From the NCBI GenBank assembly GCA_965261055.1, contig OZ253440.1, forward strand, positions 992,001 to 1,056,000: 64,000 bases of DNA, written 5' to 3'. Position numbers and translations under genes: made by a program. Positions 55,034 to 64,000 of this stretch are shown here, in pieces. The notes under the pieces are model-generated. The model saw only the letters and a list, made by a program, of their open reading frames with translations, did not search any database and was not told the DNA's origin. The stretch comes from G965261055 sp965261055 [NCBI: Fibrobacteria bacterium]. GTDB lineage: Bacteria > Fibrobacterota > Fibrobacteria > UBA11236. The first letter of the stretch is position 1. Every line of letters begins with the position of its first letter.

Positions 55034-56776
55034 TTAAACTTGATAAAAATTCTGGATTTGTTCCAAAAATTCTTTCATGAGAACAGCTCGACGAAGGCTC
55101 ATTTTAGGTGTAAGAAAACCTTTCTCTATAGTCAAAGTTTGTGGAATTAACTTGTAATAACGAATTTTTTCCCATTCATTCAAACTCTTATTAACCTGAT
55201 TGATATGAACATCTAATTTTTCTTTGACTTCTTTAGAGTTAAAATAACTGGAAACAGAGATATCATTTTTGTTTAATTGTGCAACAATTTCTTCACTTGG
55301 AAATAACAATGCAGTCACAAAAGAATAACCCTCTGCAATAGCTAAAGAAAAATCAATCAAAGGACTTTCACAAACAGCTTGTTCTATATTAATTGGACTA
55401 ATGTACTTTCCTGTAGATGTTTTAAATAACTCTTTCTTACGACCTACAATCTGAAGGTATCCATCCTTATCTAGCTGACCTAAATCACCTGTTTTGAACC
55501 AGCCATCCTCAGTCATAACCTCCTGTGTCATTTCAGGATTATTTAGATAACCTTGCATCACACCAAGTGATTTTACACAAATTTCTCCGTCTTCTAAAAA
55601 ACGAATTTGAACACCTTTAAAAAGAGGTCCAACCGTTCCTACTTTATTCTCTTTTAAGGTATTCGTAGAAACCACTGGAGAAGTCTCAGTTAAACCATAT
55701 CCTTGGCAAAGAGGAATTCCAATATTAATTAGAAATCTAGAGACATGCTCACTTAACGGTGCACCTCCACTAACCATTAAACGAAATTGCCCACCCGTAG
55801 CTTCTAAAAACTTCTTATAAACAACCTTTTGATAAATACGATCTAAGAAGTTAACAGGCTCATCTATTTTTTTTGTTTCAGCTCGATGCATTGCAGCACT
55901 TGCTAGCTTTTTTTTCAAACCTTTATTTGCTTGAACACTCTGCTTAATTTTTTGATGGACTTTTTCTAAAATACGAGGAACAACTATCATTGCTGTTGGT
56001 TTTAATTCTCTTAAAACCATACCCAAATTCGATATTTCATCTAAAAAGTAAAGAAAACTTTGTTGAGTCAAAAAATAATACACCGTTGTTTTTTGAAAAA
56101 TATGTGCTAAAGGCAAACAGCATAAAACATGATCTTGACGGTTTAAATCAAAAGTAGATTGACACCCTATAACTTGATGCATCAAATTCTGATGAGACAA
56201 ACAAACACCTTTTGGTTTCCCAGATGTTCCACTAGTATAAATAATAGTTGCAAGATCTTTTGGTTTAATTTTTGGTAACATTTTCGAAATTAAATCACTT
56301 TCTTCTTGTTTTTTTCCCTCATTAACTAAGAAATCTAAAGTCATCATGTTATCAGTTGTATTTTCAATATTTTTAGTAATCACATACTTAAGCTTATCTT
56401 TGCAGGCAACTAAACCCCATTGTTCCTGACCAATAATGAATAAACAATCAACTGCTGCATCAACCAGCTGAAATTCCATGTTTTCTTTTGAAATATTAGC
56501 GAACATTGGAACCGAGATTCCTCCCAAAAGAAGAATAGAAAACTCTATAACTAACCAATCATAACAACTATTTGCAATTAAAGCAATTTTGTCTCCCTGT
56601 TTCACTCCCAATAATTGTAAACCTTTAGCACAGTTTTCAATTTTTTCTACAAAGTCCAAATTACTGTACTTTATCCAGCCATCTTCATTCCTATCGCTCA
56701 AAAATTGAGGAATAAGATCTGCTGTTTTTAAATCTTGTAAAATATTCAATAAGCTAAGCGTGTCATTATTTTTCAT
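55034..56776 (-). CDS. Long-chain acyl-CoA synthetase/ligase (AMP-forming)
   Basis: A 580-residue adenylate-forming enzyme: P-loop TIIYTSGTSGKPKGV, GYGLTETSPV, and TGDLGQLDKDGYLQIVGRKK near the C-terminus with the catalytic lysine region TSTGKYISP. It belongs to the FAA1-like long-chain acyl-CoA ligases that activate fatty acids. Not obviously in an operon; the stretch upstream (56777-57342) has only a pseudogene. Confidence 0.9.
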   Translation of the reverse strand: MKNNDTLSLLNILQDLKTADLIPQFLSDRNEDGWIKYSNLDFVEKIENCAKGLQLLGVKQGDKIALIANSCYDWLVIEFSILLLGGISVPMFANISKENMEFQLVDAAVDCLFIIGQEQWGLVACKDKLKYVITKNIENTTDNMMTLDFLVNEGKKQEESDLISKMLPKIKPKDLATIIYTSGTSGKPKGVCLSHQNLMHQVIGCQSTFDLNRQDHVLCCLPLAHIFQKTTVYYFLTQQSFLYFLDEISNLGMVLRELKPTAMIVVPRILEKVHQKIKQSVQANKGLKKKLASAAMHRAETKKIDEPVNFLDRIYQKVVYKKFLEATGGQFRLMVSGGAPLSEHVSRFLINIGIPLCQGYGLTETSPVVSTNTLKENKVGTVGPLFKGVQIRFLEDGEICVKSLGVMQGYLNNPEMTQEVMTEDGWFKTGDLGQLDKDGYLQIVGRKKELFKTSTGKYISPINIEQAVCESPLIDFSLAIAEGYSFVTALLFPSEEIVAQLNKNDISVSSYFNSKEVKEKLDVHINQVNKSLNEWEKIRYYKLIPQTLTIEKGFLTPKMSLRRAVLMKEFLEQIQNFYQV

Positions 56777-56870
56777 AAAGAGAACATTTAAGTGTTAAAG
56801 TTAAAAAATATATTTTCTACTAAAATTAAAAAAATAAACCGATAAATTAAGATTTCAAATCAAATTTCAT

Positions 56871-57260
56871 TCATTTAATTTTATAGCTTGATAATTCTGT
56901 ATCATTCAGAACTTCCCAAAAAAGGTTTAAATCATCAACATCAATATTATAATTTAACGCCTAAAACGGTTTTTCAACCAACTTAAAGACCTTTTCCAAT
57001 AATCTGAGCCCACTAAAATGACTGAAGACTTCTTAATTGTTTGAATTTGAATTGAAGAGAAGATTTCAAAAATTTCATCTCAAGTTACAAAACCTTCCAG
57101 AAAGACAACAAAAGCTTTTATTTGTAGGGGTAACCAAGTAAAATGATACACGAAAGAAGTTCAAATAATACTTCGCTGTTTTCGAAAGAGTTTCTCATTC
57201 CTTTAACAAACAAACTCAATTCTATTTTATATTGACCTTTCCAATATTTATTGTTTTTAC
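56871..57260 (-). pseudogene. Decayed LOG-family (TIGR00730-type) nucleotide-monophosphate hydrolase
   Basis: Minus-strand pieces fit the C-terminal half of a LOG/lysine-decarboxylase-family protein: IKAFVVFLEGFVT-stop-DEIF against the family's FPGGFGTLDE loop, then SSVILVGSDYWKRSLSWLKN, then in another frame DVDDLNLFWEVLNDTELSSY to a TGA at 56873. The PGGxGT motif is mutated (LEGFVT), followed by an in-frame TGA and a frameshift. The N-terminal half is not detected. Confidence 0.72.
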
Positions 57261-57342
57261 TACACCATTAAAATCTAACAATCTAATTTAATAATCACAA
57301 AGTCTACACAATTTATCTTGTAAATTATTTTATCTTTTGGTT

Positions 57343-58767
57343 ATGCAACAGTATTTTTCAAAGTTTAAAAATAAACAAATTCTCATCATTGGGGACCTTT
57401 TATTAGATGAATATATTGTTGGAGAAAGTGAAAGAATTTCACCAGAAGCACCAATCCCTATAGTTTCCGTTCGTACTTCATACTCTGTCTTAGGAGGTGC
57501 AGGGAACTGTGGTGCAGCGATGAGTGCAATGGAAGCAAAACCAACAATCATGGGACTTATTGGGAAAGACTCTGAAGGACAAAGAATTAAAGAACTTTGT
57601 TTAGAACAAAGGATCAAACTTATAAGTTGGAGCAACAACCGCCCTACTTCTATCAAAACAAGAGTACTAGCTCCTCAACAACAGCTTCTCAGAATTGACC
57701 GTGAACAAACTTCTCCAATAAAAACACAGCTTGAGCAACAAATTTTAAATCGTGTAAAAAAAATAATTGAAAAACAATCTGCTATTTTATTGTCTGATTA
57801 CAACAAAGGCTTTCTCACCGAAAACCTGTGTGCATCTGTAATTAAACTAGCTAAACAATTCAAGATTCCAGTTCTTGTCGATCCTAAACCAACACATAAA
57901 CATTTTTACCAAAATTGTGACTATATCTCTCCAAATTGGACAGAAGGAAAAGCATTAAGTCATTTAACTCAAGCAAAATTTGAGTTAGATGATATTCAAA
58001 AAGTAGCCCAACAAATTGCAAAAGATTTAAAAAGCAATGTTATTCTAACACTAGGATCTAAAGGTGTTTTTTACCAAGATAAAAACCTAATTAAGTCTAA
58101 TTACTTTGAGACACAGGCTAAAGAAGTTTTTGATGTTAGTGGTGCTGGGGATACAATAATTTCATGGATTACCATGGGAATTGCCTCTGATTTAACACAA
58201 CAAGAATCGATCCATTGTGCTAATGTTGCTGCAGGATTAGTTGTTGCAAAAAGAGGAACATCCATCATCTATCCTAATGACTTTAATTTAGAACGCACTT
58301 TCTTAAAAAACCCATCTGAACTTCAGCAACTTGCAAACCACTTACATTTGAAAAACAAGAAAATCGTCAGTTTAAATGGAGCTTTCGACATCCTTCATTC
58401 AGGTCACATGAAAATCTTACAAGAAGCGAAAGAGCAAGGTCATATTCTCGTTGTTGGTTTAAATTCAGATTCCTCCATCAAAAAATATAAAGACAAAAAT
58501 CGACCTATTATTCCCGAAGAAGAAAGAGCTTTAATGCTATTGCACACACGATCGGTTGATTTTGTTTATCTGTTCCAAGAACAAACACCTCTGAATTTTA
58601 TTCGGATTCTAAAACCATCTGTTCATGTCAACGGATCAGAATATGGTAAAAATTGTTTAGAAGCACCTACTCTTAAAAAAATGGGTTCAAAATTACACAT
58701 TGTTACGCTTAAAAAAGGTTTATCAACCTCACATATAATCAAAAAGATACAAAACATTTATGAATAA
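57343..58767 (+). CDS. hldE: Bifunctional heptose kinase/adenylyltransferase
   Basis: A 474-residue enzyme of ADP-heptose synthesis for LPS. The N-terminal PfkB-type kinase (ILIIGDLLLDEYIVGESERI; DVSGAGDTIISW with catalytic Asp) is fused to a C-terminal nucleotidyltransferase (NGAFDILHSGHMKIL, HxGH type). ATG 57343 is used. The end overlaps the next gene by 8 bases. Presence implies an outer membrane with heptose-containing lipopolysaccharide. Confidence 0.95.
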   Translation: MQQYFSKFKNKQILIIGDLLLDEYIVGESERISPEAPIPIVSVRTSYSVLGGAGNCGAAMSAMEAKPTIMGLIGKDSEGQRIKELCLEQRIKLISWSNNRPTSIKTRVLAPQQQLLRIDREQTSPIKTQLEQQILNRVKKIIEKQSAILLSDYNKGFLTENLCASVIKLAKQFKIPVLVDPKPTHKHFYQNCDYISPNWTEGKALSHLTQAKFELDDIQKVAQQIAKDLKSNVILTLGSKGVFYQDKNLIKSNYFETQAKEVFDVSGAGDTIISWITMGIASDLTQQESIHCANVAAGLVVAKRGTSIIYPNDFNLERTFLKNPSELQQLANHLHLKNKKIVSLNGAFDILHSGHMKILQEAKEQGHILVVGLNSDSSIKKYKDKNRPIIPEEERALMLLHTRSVDFVYLFQEQTPLNFIRILKPSVHVNGSEYGKNCLEAPTLKKMGSKLHIVTLKKGLSTSHIIKKIQNIYE

Positions 58768-59968
58768 TTTTCCTCTACTCCAAAATTCCACCGACATTCA
58801 TATTACTGAATACCAAAACAAACAAATTATTTTGGTTGGAACAGCACACATTTCTCCTCAATCTGCCCAAATTGTAGAGGAAGCTATCCTTTTTTACAAA
58901 CCTAATATTGTTTGTTTAGAGTTAGACAAAAAACGATTTGAAGCCCTAACACAAAAAAAACATTGGGAATCTCTTAATTTCAAACAAATTATTAAAGAAA
59001 AAAAGCTAGCAACCTTATTTGTACAGCTTGTTTTATCTTCTTATCAAAGCAGAATGGGAAAACAACTCAAAACCGAACCTGGTTTAGAAATGCTAAAAGG
59101 TAAAGACATCGCAGAATCTCAAAACATCCCTATTGTCCTATGTGATCGAGAAGTTGGAATTACCCTAAGACGAACTTGGAGAAAAACACCTTTTTTTAAA
59201 AAAATGTCATTAATAGGCGCCCTTTTTTCATCCCTCTTTGATTCTTCAAAAATTGATGAATCTAAAATTAACGAGCTCAAAAAAAAAGACCTTATGTCTA
59301 ACATGATGGAAGAATTAGGTCAATATTTACCAACAATTAAAAAAATTCTAATTGACGAAAGAGATATTTATTTAGCAGAAAAGATTAAATCTCAATCTCA
59401 AAAAGTCATTCTAGCTGTAGTAGGTGCTGGTCATGTTCTGGGAATGCTTGAACAGTTTAAAAAACCTGTTACAGATCTAAAATCTCTTGAGATCATCCCA
59501 TCAACTTCCAAAGTTTATAAAATGTTTGGTTGGGGAATTTCTTTAGCAATTATTCTCTCTCTGATTTTCATTACTTTGCAAAATGGTTTAGAAAATGGAG
59601 GGGAAGATTTAATATTTTGGTTTGTTATTAACGCAAGCCTTTCTGGAGTTGGAGCACTTATCGCTTTAGCTCACCCTTTAACATTTCTAGCATCCTTGCT
59701 ATCGCCACTGACTTCGTTAACACCCATTATAGGTGTTGGCTATGTTTGTGCCCTAGTACAAGTTATCACTCAACCACCAACAGTTAAAAATTTAAGTGAA
59801 ATACGGACTGACATAAAATTCGTTTCTCGCTGGTGGTCTAACCGAGCTTTAAAAATTTTTCTTGTTTTAATTTTGACTTCTTTAGGTTCTTTCTTAGCAT
59901 CTGGTATTGGAGGAGCAAAAATATTTACTAGCCTTATCAGAGCAGTCCAAAGTTTCTTTGGAGTTTAA
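58760..59968 (+). CDS. TraB/GumN family membrane protein
   Basis: A 402-residue TraB-domain protein: LVGTAHISPQSAQIVEEAI, VCLELDKKRFEAL and AVVGAGHVLGMLEQ carry the conserved His/Glu residues. The C-terminal 150 residues hold several transmembrane helices, as in the long TraB forms. Enzymatic activity is unproven in the family, with a metallohydrolase role proposed. Translationally coupled to hldE. Confidence 0.87.
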   Translation: MNNFPLLQNSTDIHITEYQNKQIILVGTAHISPQSAQIVEEAILFYKPNIVCLELDKKRFEALTQKKHWESLNFKQIIKEKKLATLFVQLVLSSYQSRMGKQLKTEPGLEMLKGKDIAESQNIPIVLCDREVGITLRRTWRKTPFFKKMSLIGALFSSLFDSSKIDESKINELKKKDLMSNMMEELGQYLPTIKKILIDERDIYLAEKIKSQSQKVILAVVGAGHVLGMLEQFKKPVTDLKSLEIIPSTSKVYKMFGWGISLAIILSLIFITLQNGLENGGEDLIFWFVINASLSGVGALIALAHPLTFLASLLSPLTSLTPIIGVGYVCALVQVITQPPTVKNLSEIRTDIKFVSRWWSNRALKIFLVLILTSLGSFLASGIGGAKIFTSLIRAVQSFFGV

Positions 59969-60016
59969 AATATTTTAAATGCTTAAAAAACAAACTCATG
60001 ATTATTTCTTCATTCA

Positions 60017-61504
60017 TTAAAGATCATAAATCATGTCAGTATTCGTGTTTTCATCTGGATTAACTTCATGAACAATATCAAGAAAAGGTTGTAATGCTGT
60101 TCTTTTAAAAGAGACATCTATTATTCCTAACATAGAATTTGCAACTTCGTTAGCCTTTTGAAGAGCAAATTCAGAAGCAACTGGATAATCTGGAGTCAAC
60201 CCTATTCCTTGATAGTTATTTCCATTACGAGACAATATCTTTAAAGTCGTTAACTGAAACAAACCACCTAAAGGTGTTTTAAACAAACTTTGACCAACAG
60301 CTTTTCCAAAAGTCCTCTCTCCCACAATAGGAATGTTCAAGCCTTCGTTTAAAGAAGACGCAAAAATTTCAGAAGCACTAGCTGTACCTCGGTTTACCAA
60401 TAACACAAATTTACGCCTTGTACCAATACCATCAGCTGTAGCTTGCCTAATATCTTTGTGATTAATAGGATTTTGATTTCCATCAAGCTTTCTAGAGAAA
60501 AAAGTAACAATGTTGCCTTCAACTAAAAATTGATTCACCATTTCTAAAACCTGACTAACAAGACCTCCACCATTATTTCTTAAGTCTAAAATAGTTACGG
60601 GATATGTTTTCGTTTTCTCTAATGCCAAGACCAACTCTGAACTTGTTGTTTGCTTTACTCCATTTAGAGTAACTGTAGAACTACTAAATCTAGTAATCAT
60701 GATATATCCATGATCTCCTCCGTCACCGACAATAACAGTAGGAAAAACAACCTGTCTTTTAAGTGCAGGTGGCAATACTAACAGTTCAGAATTACGATAA
60801 ATTTGTAATATAATTTTAGTTCCTTCTCCACCTGCAACCAAAGTAGAAAATTGATCTAAAGAACTATCAATGACTAAATTTCCATTAATAGAAATAATAC
60901 GATCTCCAACTTTTAAACCAACATCGTGTGCTGGAGAATCTGGAGAAACTTGTGTTACAACTAAAGTATCTCCTGTTTCTTCAACTTGTGAACGAAACCC
61001 AACTGCAATCACTTGAGTCGGACCTATAAGATTATCTAAAGTCTTATCAGCAATAACTGGGGCAGAATAATTGCTGTACGGATCTAAAGGTCTCTTTTCG
61101 TTCAAAATTTGGTTGGAAAAACTTAAAATACTATCAGAACGAACATTTCCTTTTAAATTCCAAAAATCACTATACTTTAACTTAATCATATTTTGAATAT
61201 AGAGTAATTCCTTTAAAGCTGAATCACTTGAAGAGACACCTTTTTCACGTATAATATAACTGACGGATAAAGTTTTTTCCTCATCAATAACTTCTTCAAC
61301 CATCACACGACGAAGAAAAACAGCCTCTTGAGTTTTAGGGCTTAATACAGGATAGTCAATAAATACAACATTCGTATCTTTTCTTAAGTTAGCAATCTGC
61401 TCTTCACTTAAACCTACAATTTTATTACTAGGAGACGAAATGTCTTCACACTGAATGGTAAATAAAAACGACAATAATAGAATAATACCTTGAATATTTT
61501 TCAT
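60017..61504 (-). CDS. S41-family carboxy-terminal processing protease, lipoprotein
   Basis: A 495-residue protein with lipoprotein signal (IILLLSFLFTIQC, lipobox cysteine about residue 19), a PDZ domain (QVSPDSPAHDVGLKVGDRII), then the S41 catalytic domain with nucleophile in NRGTASASEIFASS and the base lysine in RTFGKAVGQS. Acts in the periplasm on C-termini of proteins or peptidoglycan enzymes. Convergent with the TraB-family gene. Confidence 0.9.
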   Translation of the reverse strand: MKNIQGIILLLSFLFTIQCEDISSPSNKIVGLSEEQIANLRKDTNVVFIDYPVLSPKTQEAVFLRRVMVEEVIDEEKTLSVSYIIREKGVSSSDSALKELLYIQNMIKLKYSDFWNLKGNVRSDSILSFSNQILNEKRPLDPYSNYSAPVIADKTLDNLIGPTQVIAVGFRSQVEETGDTLVVTQVSPDSPAHDVGLKVGDRIISINGNLVIDSSLDQFSTLVAGGEGTKIILQIYRNSELLVLPPALKRQVVFPTVIVGDGGDHGYIMITRFSSSTVTLNGVKQTTSSELVLALEKTKTYPVTILDLRNNGGGLVSQVLEMVNQFLVEGNIVTFFSRKLDGNQNPINHKDIRQATADGIGTRRKFVLLVNRGTASASEIFASSLNEGLNIPIVGERTFGKAVGQSLFKTPLGGLFQLTTLKILSRNGNNYQGIGLTPDYPVASEFALQKANEVANSMLGIIDVSFKRTALQPFLDIVHEVNPDENTNTDMIYDL

Positions 61505-61680
61505 AAAACCTTTTTCTAAAAAAGAAAAGCCTAATCAAGATAAAAAAACAATGGTTAAAAAACTTTACTATTCTAAAATAAATAGATAAATCCTTTTTAC
61601 TAACAAGAATTTTAAAATATTGACAAGAGTTTTAAAAGTTTCTTAATTTGGCTCTTCAATGTTAAAAGGGAATTAGTTTC

Positions 61681-61776
61681 ATGCCTTGTGGTAAAAAAAG
61701 AAAAAGACACAAAATTTCAACTCATAAAAGAAAGAAACGTAGTCGTCGCGATAGACATAAGAAAAAGAATAGATAA
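61681..61776 (+). CDS. AURKAIP1/COX24-domain mini protein (31 residues)
   Basis: ATG 61681, preceded by AAGGGAATTAG, encodes a 31-residue, very basic protein starting MPCGKKRKRHKISTHKRKKR and ending in KKKNR. This is the conserved COX24/mS38-like domain that occurs as a tiny stand-alone protein in Bacteroidota and relatives. It is likely ribosome-associated by homology to mS38. Confidence 0.82.
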   Translation: MPCGKKRKRHKISTHKRKKRSRRDRHKKKNR

Positions 61777-61805
61777 ACACTTGTAAATTTACTGACTACT
61801 CTCGT

Positions 61806-63344
61806 ATGGTAAAACCATTTATTTTAATTGTTTTACTGTTTTGTGAAACTTCTTTTTCTAAAACCATAATTTCAGAGGTTTTTGCTAACCCTAGTTTTTT
61901 AGAAGATAGTCAATCTGAATTCATTGAACTCGTTAATTTGAGTTCATCTAGTTTAGATATAAATCTTTTATATAGAAACAATACTCTTTCTGCTCTAAAT
62001 CTCAAACCAGGCGTACCTGTTTTAATTTGTAGAGATTCTGTTGCTTTAAATTCTGTAGGCATTGCTTGCTTTTTAAACTGGAACGATTTAATTCTCACCA
62101 ATAGTGATTCTCTTCGTTTTTCCATTCAAACAATTTTAGATACCCTAAATTTTACAGTTCCTCCAGCAAAATCTGGAGTAAGTTGGGAAAACCATTATCA
62201 AAACCTAATCAACGAAAGCCAATGGAAATTAGCAACTACCGCTTCTGACATATTAAAAGGAGATCTTGCATCTCCTTTTATCTTACCCTTTGACTCTCTG
62301 TTCATGTTTAATCGTGATCTAAAAATAGACTCTATCTATACTTTTGAAACAAAATCGACAATTCAGTTTCATATTTTTATTAAAAATATAGGAAAACAAC
62401 TTTTGCCTAACTTTCATATCAAAACAGTCCTATATAGAAATGGACTACTAGAAAATGGTTTTGAATTAGATAGCAGTCTAATAGATCGCTCTATCTCATC
62501 CCTACAAAAAGAAAAAATTATTCTAGAGTTTCAAAAAATACAACAAGGTCTTTTTCATTTTGAATTATCAGAAGATGATTTTACCCTTAACAATATAAAA
62601 ACTATCTTTTTTAGCAAACCTTCACCTATTATTATAAGTGAGGTTTGCCCCAACCCTACAGAAGGAGACGCTGAATGGTTTGAAATAACAAACAGCGGTA
62701 ACGAAACTTTTTCTCTTCGTTTTATTCATTACAACCTAAAGCCCTTATCTTCTTTAATTTCTATTGAACCTCAACAATCTATTATTGTGACAAATAATAA
62801 AGACATGTTTAATCTTAAATTTGGTTCTCTAAATTTAACAGTCATTGAACCTCCTACTTGGAATATTTTAAGTAACGACGGAGATTCTGTAATTATTTAT
62901 TTTAAGCACACTTTATCTGAATTTACTCTTTTAGACTCAATGTTCTATCCTAAAATCACAACAACACAAAAAAATAATTGTTGGATAAAAGATTCAAATG
63001 GAAAATGGACTCCAGTATCTAATCAAATTAATTCAACCTCTTCTCCAGGCTTTCTCCCTCCAGTTTCTAAACAACTTACTTGGAATTTAAACTCAAAAAT
63101 TATTCGCAAAAACCAAAATTTAGAAGTTGAGATTGAAACAAATTTAGGCAAAACAGTAGATGTTAAAATTTTTGATCTAAAAGGACGAGTCGTTGAAAGT
63201 CTTTGTTCTCTTTGTACGGGAAGCCTTAATCTAACATGGAACGGGACAAAACAATCTTCTTTTCTACCCATGGGTCCTTACATTTTATGGATACAGGAAC
63301 AAGGTAAAAAGCCTATAAAAACTATACTTATTCTAACTCAATAA
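61806..63344 (+). CDS. Exported lamin-tail-domain protein with FlgD-like C-terminus
   Basis: A 512-residue protein with a signal peptide (ILIVLLFCETSFS) and two lamin-tail domains: ISEVFANPSFLEDSQSEFIE at the N-terminus and ISEVCPNPTEGDAEWFEITN at about residue 280. The C-terminal 75 residues (VDVKIFDLKGRVVESL; LTWNGTKQSS; MGPYILWIQEQG) form a FlgD-like beta domain used for surface sorting or display. The next gene encodes an outer-membrane barrel. Confidence 0.78.
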   Translation: MVKPFILIVLLFCETSFSKTIISEVFANPSFLEDSQSEFIELVNLSSSSLDINLLYRNNTLSALNLKPGVPVLICRDSVALNSVGIACFLNWNDLILTNSDSLRFSIQTILDTLNFTVPPAKSGVSWENHYQNLINESQWKLATTASDILKGDLASPFILPFDSLFMFNRDLKIDSIYTFETKSTIQFHIFIKNIGKQLLPNFHIKTVLYRNGLLENGFELDSSLIDRSISSLQKEKIILEFQKIQQGLFHFELSEDDFTLNNIKTIFFSKPSPIIISEVCPNPTEGDAEWFEITNSGNETFSLRFIHYNLKPLSSLISIEPQQSIIVTNNKDMFNLKFGSLNLTVIEPPTWNILSNDGDSVIIYFKHTLSEFTLLDSMFYPKITTTQKNNCWIKDSNGKWTPVSNQINSTSSPGFLPPVSKQLTWNLNSKIIRKNQNLEVEIETNLGKTVDVKIFDLKGRVVESLCSLCTGSLNLTWNGTKQSSFLPMGPYILWIQEQGKKPIKTILILTQ

Positions 63345-63372
63345 TTATATGTTTATTTTTTTTATCTTTTAA

Positions 63373-64000
63373 CGGACATTTATCCTTTCTCTATTTTCTT
63401 TGTTTTTTTGCTTTGCGACCTTAAATGTTTATAGCTATACAGAAAACCTTGTAAACACATCTTCTTATGCCGGAACATTAGGTGCAGGTAAGTCCGTAAG
63501 TAGCCAAAGAACTGGAATAAGTCAAAATCCAGCTGGCTTTAAAAACAAACTATGGGGATTGGCATTACATACCTATAAACCATTTTCTATTAAAGACATT
63601 CGTGTCAATGAGTTGAGTTTTTTTCATGACAAAGGATTAGGGAAATCATTCAATTTATTCTCAACTGTTATTGATAAATTATACCAAGACTATACTTTCG
63701 AAATCCAAATTTCTAAAAAAATTCCCTACAACATTTATATTGGAGGCAGCGTTATTTTCTCTTATGTTCGAATTTATTCTGTAGGAAAACAAACATTAAC
63801 AAGCTCTAGTATAGGAGTCATTTATTCACCTTGGAAATGGATTGATATAGGAGTTTATACCCAACATCTTATAAGTCAATCTAAAATCAAAACACAACTT
63901 AAAAATCCGTTATTTTTAGGCTTTTCTCTCTACTCTTATGAACGCAAAGTTTCTCTCTATTTTGACTTTTTCAAAGATCCAATTCGAAAAGAATGGAGAA
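63373..64000 (+). CDS. PorV/PorP-like outer-membrane protein (partial, 3' end off window)
   Basis: The frame encodes a signal peptide (FILSLFSLFFCFATLNVYS) followed by TSSYAGTLGAGKSVSSQRTG and ISQNPAGF, typical of PorV/UPF0164 and PorP/SprF-like barrels. Alternating beta strands continue to the window end. No ATG opens it: the in-frame ATG at 63349 is cut by a TAA at 63370-63372, so the start is a non-ATG codon (for example TTG 63400) or the stop is an error. Confidence 0.6.

Noticed and set aside
59969-60016. Rho-independent terminator between the convergent TraB and S41 genes
   Set aside because: There is an AT palindrome (TTTAAAATATTTTAAA) but no GC stem with T tract that I could defend.

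Overview
The window is AT-rich (by eye about one third G+C) chromosomal DNA from a diderm bacterium, most likely of the FCB (Fibrobacteres-Chlorobi-Bacteroidetes) superphylum or a related lineage such as Marinimicrobia. This is inference. It rests on heptose/LPS synthesis (hldE), surface proteins with FlgD-like C-terminal beta domains of the kind seen in type IX cargo, a PorV/PorP-like barrel gene at the right edge, a 31-residue COX24/AURKAIP1-domain protein, a DUF349 protein and a long PurF. Many 6-8 nt A or T homopolymers coincide with frame breaks, so some 'broken' genes may be sequencing under-calls rather than real decay.

Left part (1-15652): mostly housekeeping genes on the minus strand. 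A deoxysugar-catabolic pair (partial aldolase/dehydrogenase plus TIM-barrel isomerase) is followed by ogt, rmuC, a DUF349 protein, an ArsM-like methyltransferase, a mini GGQ release-factor-like protein, a decayed HrgA/COG2958-type gene and apbE. Then comes a compact cluster tig-clpP-clpX-yggS-yggT-divIVA that begins beside a tRNA-Leu(UAG).

Accessory island (about 15790-31045), all on the minus strand: hsdM, GNAT acetyltransferase, truncated Bro-N gene, four-helix protein, hsdS (fused to a minimal nucleotidyltransferase), P-loop ATPase, PIN-GNAT-PUA protein, ASCH protein, hsdR, a type IIG tail fragment, a TPR-membrane gene, and finally a three-gene module: DNA cytosine methyltransferase, dual GHKL ATPase/histidine-kinase-like protein, and receiver-HEPN protein. 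The last three genes abut or overlap by a few bases and lie between direct copies of the TPR gene's 3' end. I read them as a candidate methylation-linked phosphosignalling defence module whose effector would be a HEPN ribonuclease. Other direct repeats (134 bp from the hsdR end; a perfect 85-bp repeat either side of the TPR gene) show modular rearrangement.

Right part (31870-64000): housekeeping genes again. These are mrp-DUF971-rhodanese, thiE-thiG, an RluA-type synthase, a solitary hsdS pseudogene, a Bax-like glucosaminidase with hpf, thiH, bioB, hisH, hpt (frame-broken), purF, an eIF1-like protein, a sterol-desaturase-family protein, a large M6-protease-like protein whose HExxH site is lost, a DksA-like protein, ileS (type 2 motifs), purine nucleoside phosphorylase, gcvH, an acyl-CoA ligase, a LOG-family pseudogene, hldE, a TraB-family protein, an S41 protease, the COX24-domain protein, a lamin-tail-domain surface protein, and a truncated outer-membrane barrel gene.
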